NCBI RefSeq assembly: GCF_000236705.1
Contig: NC_016599.1
Location: 248,001-312,000 of the forward strand
Source of the DNA: Owenweeksia hongkongensis DSM 17368
GTDB taxonomy: Bacteria; Bacteroidota; Bacteroidia; Flavobacteriales; Schleiferiaceae
Direction: 5' to 3'
Length of the DNA stretch: 64,000 bases
Below, piece after piece: positions 60,802-64,000 of this stretch. A model generated the notes under the pieces. The model searched no databases. It was given only the letters and a program-made list of their open reading frames with translations, and had not been told where the DNA came from. Within the stretch, counting starts at the first letter, position 1; each line of letters begins with the position of its first letter. The position numbers and the translations under genes are program-made.

Positions 60802-61794
60802 CTAGCGAACAGCGATTACCACGTTGCCTTTTTTGTGACCAGCACTTACGTAAGTATGTGCTTCCGAAACTTTTTCTAAAGGGTACTGACGGTCGATTAT
60901 AGTTTTTAAGCGGCCTTGGCGAATGATGTCAATGAGTTCAGCCAACATCTCTTTGATTTCTGGAGATTTGAGCATACCTGTAGCTGCAAATTTTGCTTTT
61001 TTGGAAGAGAAAGCTGAGGTCCACATCATTTGAAACAAAAGCCCAAGATCGAGAACAGGCGAAAGATATTGGCCATTTTCGGCAAGCACGCGTTTACAAT
61101 CTTTAAAACTTCTTTTGCCCACGGTGTCGTAAATCACATCATAGGTTTTACCGTTTTGCGTAAAATCATGTTTGGTGTAATCAACCACATGGTCGGCCCC
61201 AAGAGATTTAACCAGACCTATGTTTCGGGTACTGCAAACACCTGTTACCTCTGCCCCAAATTGTTTGGCCAACTGCACAGCAGCAGTTCCCAAAGCTCCG
61301 GAAGCTCCATTGATAAGCACTTTTTGACCAGGCTTGATGCCTCCACTTACGTTGCGTAAAAAGTTCAATGAAGTAACCGGACCATCGCCCATACCGGCAG
61401 CATCTTCAAAACTGATGTTATCAGGCAGTGGCATTACTGTTCCATCTGCGGGTACAGTAATATATTCGGCATAAGCACCAAAAGATTCAATGTTTTCGCC
61501 AAATACTCTCTGGCTTGGTTTAAAGGTTGAAACTTCAGATCCTACCGCCTCAACTATCCCTGAGAAGCTAGTTCCCCAAATTTGGTGTTTAGGTTTGAAT
61601 AAGCCAAGCATCAACCGCCCGATATAGGGTTTGCCAGTGCGCATCATGGCATCAGCCTGTGTTACGGTTGTGTTTTTGATTTTCACCAATACCTCATTAG
61701 GTTTTAAGGTAGGTTGATTTACATTTTGTAATTGAAAAACCGATGGAGATCCGTATCCCGTAGCTACTATCGCTTTCATTGTATTTGTTGTCAT
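60802..61794 (-). CDS. Zinc-less MDR-family NAD(P)H:quinone-type oxidoreductase
   Basis: A 330-residue medium-chain dehydrogenase (QOR-like): MKAIVATGYGSPSVFQLQNV, KNTTVTQADAMMRTG, SGIVEAVGSEVSTFKPSQRVFG, nucleotide site INGASGALGTAAVQLAKQFGAEVTGVCS. No structural zinc cysteines are seen, as in quinone oxidoreductases. It probably reduces quinones or carbonyls with NADPH. The start is either 61794 (MTTNTMKAI) or an ATG five codons on (61779). It carries operator 6 upstream and is downstream of the fusion regulator at 62143, probably its target. Confidence 0.9.
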   Translation of the reverse strand: MTTNTMKAIVATGYGSPSVFQLQNVNQPTLKPNEVLVKIKNTTVTQADAMMRTGKPYIGRLMLGLFKPKHQIWGTSFSGIVEAVGSEVSTFKPSQRVFGENIESFGAYAEYITVPADGTVMPLPDNISFEDAAGMGDGPVTSLNFLRNVSGGIKPGQKVLINGASGALGTAAVQLAKQFGAEVTGVCSTRNIGLVKSLGADHVVDYTKHDFTQNGKTYDVIYDTVGKRSFKDCKRVLAENGQYLSPVLDLGLLFQMMWTSAFSSKKAKFAATGMLKSPEIKEMLAELIDIIRQGRLKTIIDRQYPLEKVSEAHTYVSAGHKKGNVVIAVR

Positions 61795-61860
61795 CGTAAT
61801 TGATTTTTTGGTTTACAATTGAATTACGATGCAAATGAAGCGTGATATGGTAGTGTGGGA

Positions 61861-61903
61861 GTTCGGGATCTACAGGAGGAGGTTCGGGATTATAAATGTG
61901 GAC
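61861..61903 (-). promoter_or_regulatory. Operator 6 (double site) upstream of the oxidoreductase
   Basis: Proximal GTTC (61861-61864) is 25 nt from CAAA (61832-61835) and 21 bp from the distal site GTTC (61882) - GGG - ATTA - 7 nt - GGAC (to 61903). The distal 22-bp unit matches operator 5 at all but two bases. Confidence 0.78.
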
Positions 61904-61947
61904 AGGAAAGTGTTTGCACGCAAAGTCGCCAAGGCGCGAAGTTATCC

Positions 61948-62112
61948 ACCCCCACCTTTCAGGCACCCCCGCCAGCGCGGCACAGGCAGCCGCTATCTTT
62001 TTGGCAAGTGAGAAATTTTGGCTTTTGGTAACGAGTTTACTTCTTTATGTGAAAATGCCCTTGGATAGGCGTGTCCCCCGCTGGCGGGGGTGGTCGCAGA
62101 CCGGGGGTGGAT
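61948..62112. repeat. GC-rich double-hairpin repeat, unit D (inverted, with insert)
   Basis: Read on the minus strand the blocks are in the order of units A and B: CCACCCCCGGTC, CCACC plus palindrome CCCCCGC/GCGGGGG, an interior of about 90 nt, then GCGCTGGCGGGGGTGCC and TGAAAGGTGGGGGTGG. It shares about 25 positions with unit A at the closing arm. The interior is longer than the 10 nt of A and B and does not code. It fills most of the 348-bp gap before the fusion regulator stop. Confidence 0.8.
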
Positions 62113-62142
62113 ATTATTTATTTGTGAAATAGCCTACGGCTT

Positions 62143-63921
62143 CTATTGAGCCTTCAACCACTCCTTGGGCGTCATTTCCACTTCCTTTTTAAAATAGGTG
62201 TTAAAAACCGTTTTGGAATTAAAGCCACTTTCATAAGCTAAGCCAATTAAGGAAATATGAGAATTGGCTTCATCGATTGCTAAACTCTTGAAATGCTCTA
62301 CGCGATAGTGATTTATAAACTGATTGAAATTTTTACCCAGTCTGTCATTTAGTAGCCATGAAAGTTGGTTGGGGTGAATTTCAATTCTTTCTGCTAAAGA
62401 GCGGAGCGAGAGATCTGGGGAAAGATAGGGCTGTTCTTCAACCATGTAGGTAAGAAGTGAATTTGAATAATTGGTGGCGGTTTTGTCATCCAACAAAGCA
62501 GTTTTTTCCTTCTCTGGCTTGGCTTTTGGCAACTGCCCATACAGTTTGGAATGAAACACTGGATAGCGCTCATCTTTACGAAGATTACTGTTGAGGGAGC
62601 CTGAAAAACTTAATAAAAGTATGGGTGATTTCATGGCGATGGCTTTTTCTAACCATTCAAAAGCATTGTCATATTCTTCTTTTAAGGCGTAAGCCTGTAT
62701 CAGGTAAGCGTGCTGCTGAAAAGCCATTGGGTTTTCAGCTTGCTTCAAAAGTTCTTCAAAACATAAGTCACTTTGAGTTTTATCCTTAGAGATAATGTGC
62801 GCAAGACAGGGAATTCCCAAGGCATCTCCAGGAGGAACAAGTCCTTCGGGGGCTTGATCAAGGAAGGCTAAAGCCTCATCCTGACGATTAATATTTAGCA
62901 GGCTATAACACTTAGTAATGAGTGCAGGTAAGTTTTGAGGATTTTTCTCAAGGCGCTGGTTCAGAATATCTAATGCCTCTTCAAACTCTCCTGCAGTATG
63001 ATGGTAATAGGCCTTGTAGAAAATGGTTTCCTCATTCAATGGATCAATTTCCAATGCCCGTTCAAGGTGTTCCCAAGCTTGCTTTTTATCTCCTGAAATA
63101 AGGTATAAAAAGGCCAAAAACTGCTGCGCCTCAGGATAATTGGGCTGTAGTGCAACCGATCGTTGAGCGTATTTGTAGGCTTCCTGAAAGTCTGCTTTTA
63201 CAAAGAATGAAATATTGGCAAGCTGGTAATGTGCCGGGGCGTTACCCGGGTCAAGCTCTAAAGCTTTGTTGGTATATTCCGAAGTTTTGGTCCAAGCCTC
63301 TTCATACGGCATATTTTGAGTAACTCCCAAAAAGCCATACGCATCTGCAATTCCCGTTAAAGAAGGAATATGATTGGGGTCTATAGCCAATGCTTTGCTC
63401 CATAGTTCTATAGCTTTTTTTACATCGTCTGGGTTCCATTTATTTAAAAGAAACTTGGCCTTGAGGGAGTATTCATAAGCATCGATGCTCTCCGTTTGTT
63501 TCTCTACAAGGTGTTCGGCTATTTCAAAGTGTCCGTACTGTTCCCTTAATTTTTCTGCTATGAGTAAGCTTATTTCATCCTGTATCTCAAAAATATTTTC
63601 CAGTTTTCGATCCCAGGTTTCTGACCAAAAATGAAAATCATCTTCAGCCTGAATAAGCTGGGCAGTAATGCGAACCATTTTGCCTGCCGAGCGTACGCTA
63701 CCTTCAAGAATCACGGACACATCAAGTGTTTCTGCAACTTCTTTTATAGGTGCTGCTTTACCTTTAAAAAAGAAAGATGAGGTACGGGAAGTTACCTGTA
63801 GGCTTTCGATTTTAGCTAGAGCATTGATGATTTCTTCTGTAATACCATCACTGAAATATTCATTTTCAGGATTGGAGCTCATATTTACAAAAGGCAGTAC
63901 GGCTATGGTAGTGGCAGGCAT
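62143..63921 (-). CDS. TolB-like/TPR/AraC-type fusion regulator (paralogue)
   Basis: A 592-residue paralogue of the protein at 49824, with the same three parts: TolB/FlgO-like start (IAVLPFVNMSSNPENEYFSDGITEEI, VILEGSVRSAGKMVRITAQLI), a TPR array at about residues 150-420 (IELWSKALAIDPNHIPSLTGIAD, EEALDILNQRLEKNPQNLPAL), and a C-terminal AraC-type helix-turn-helix (LSLRSLAERIEIHPNQLSWLLNDRLGKNFNQFI, LIGLAYESGFNSKTVFNTYFKKEVEMTP). The recognition helices GFNSKTVFN and GFNSKSVFN are almost identical in the two, which fits a common operator. Downstream in the reading direction are repeat unit D, operator 6 and the oxidoreductase. Confidence 0.88.
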   Translation of the reverse strand: MPATTIAVLPFVNMSSNPENEYFSDGITEEIINALAKIESLQVTSRTSSFFFKGKAAPIKEVAETLDVSVILEGSVRSAGKMVRITAQLIQAEDDFHFWSETWDRKLENIFEIQDEISLLIAEKLREQYGHFEIAEHLVEKQTESIDAYEYSLKAKFLLNKWNPDDVKKAIELWSKALAIDPNHIPSLTGIADAYGFLGVTQNMPYEEAWTKTSEYTNKALELDPGNAPAHYQLANISFFVKADFQEAYKYAQRSVALQPNYPEAQQFLAFLYLISGDKKQAWEHLERALEIDPLNEETIFYKAYYHHTAGEFEEALDILNQRLEKNPQNLPALITKCYSLLNINRQDEALAFLDQAPEGLVPPGDALGIPCLAHIISKDKTQSDLCFEELLKQAENPMAFQQHAYLIQAYALKEEYDNAFEWLEKAIAMKSPILLLSFSGSLNSNLRKDERYPVFHSKLYGQLPKAKPEKEKTALLDDKTATNYSNSLLTYMVEEQPYLSPDLSLRSLAERIEIHPNQLSWLLNDRLGKNFNQFINHYRVEHFKSLAIDEANSHISLIGLAYESGFNSKTVFNTYFKKEVEMTPKEWLKAQ

Positions 63922-64000
63922 GGCGGCAGTTTAAACCTGCAAGATAGTTTGCTCATTTTTAAAACTAAAAACTGTAGATTAAAAATTAGGTGTTGCCGTG

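Noticed and set aside
61829-62132. Short plus-strand reading frames of 60-78 codons
   Set aside because: They are made of operator 6 and repeat unit D, with no coding features.
1-64000. CRISPR arrays, tRNA or rRNA genes, prophage
   Set aside because: No regularly spaced repeats, no cloverleaf with a recognisable anticodon arm and CCA end, no rRNA stretches and no phage structural genes were seen.

Overview
The window looks like a chromosome segment of a marine-type Bacteroidota, most probably Flavobacteriales. The signs are a type IX secretion (T9SS) C-terminal sorting domain at 20.4-20.6 kb, a TonB-dependent receptor paired with a DUF4249 lipoprotein, several lipoproteins and DUF4386 proteins, TAnnTTTG-type -7 promoter boxes and few Shine-Dalgarno sequences. 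The genus cannot be fixed from the sequence alone. No rRNA, tRNA, CRISPR array or replication origin was recognised.

Layout. (1) 0-5.5 kb: end of a lipid or secondary-metabolite cluster: FAD oxidoreductase (cut by the window edge), condensation-superfamily acyltransferase, acyl carrier protein, ABC-2 exporter pair, and a divergent CrtI-type carotenoid desaturase. (2) 5.5-7.3 kb: a DUF559 endonuclease gene between two copies of a GC-rich double-hairpin repeat, then a short ssb. (3) 7.4-15.8 kb: housekeeping genes (ppa, purT, csaA, mdh, a peroxiredoxin, a beta-CASP nuclease, guaD). (4) 15.8-25.1 kb: a secreted PhoX-like giant with a T9SS tail, followed by a di-haem peroxidase, a leucine-rich-repeat protein, a TPM-domain lipoprotein and a GH114-like lipoprotein, all on the plus strand. 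(5) 25.1-28.8 kb: an ABC exporter and two gene cassettes bounded by integron attC-like sites, without an integrase. (6) 28.9-34.9 kb: a DEAD-box helicase, a complete IS3-family element with a 3-bp target duplication, and the thrS-infC-rpmI-rplT operon, with infC probably starting at a rare CTG. (7) 35-42.6 kb: LysR/YeiH pair, Vat-like acetyltransferase, outer-membrane and S41 protease genes. (8) 42.6-64 kb: an accessory region rich in AraC-type regulators, small membrane proteins, oxidoreductases and transporters, interrupted by a three-gene operon (sce7726-like, sce7725-like, RES-domain) that looks like a defence or toxin module.

How the last region works together. Six minus-strand promoters between 41.8 and 61.9 kb share an operator of form GTYC-N3-ATTA-N7-GGAC (plus-strand reading). 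In all six a GTYC half-site lies exactly 25 nt from a CAAA (TTTG on the gene strand) -7 box. Three AraC-type regulators sit beside three of these promoters: one conventional AraC protein and two unusual TolB-like/TPR/AraC fusions. The six transcription units (NAD-binding epimerase plus CPBP protease, an outer-membrane protein, a serine hydrolase, DUF4386 plus MFS, TonB receptor plus DUF4249, and a quinone-type oxidoreductase) therefore look like one regulon, or a set of paralogous regulons. This is the most distinctive signal in the window; the DUF559/repeat element, the attC cassettes and the RES/sce7725/sce7726 operon follow.
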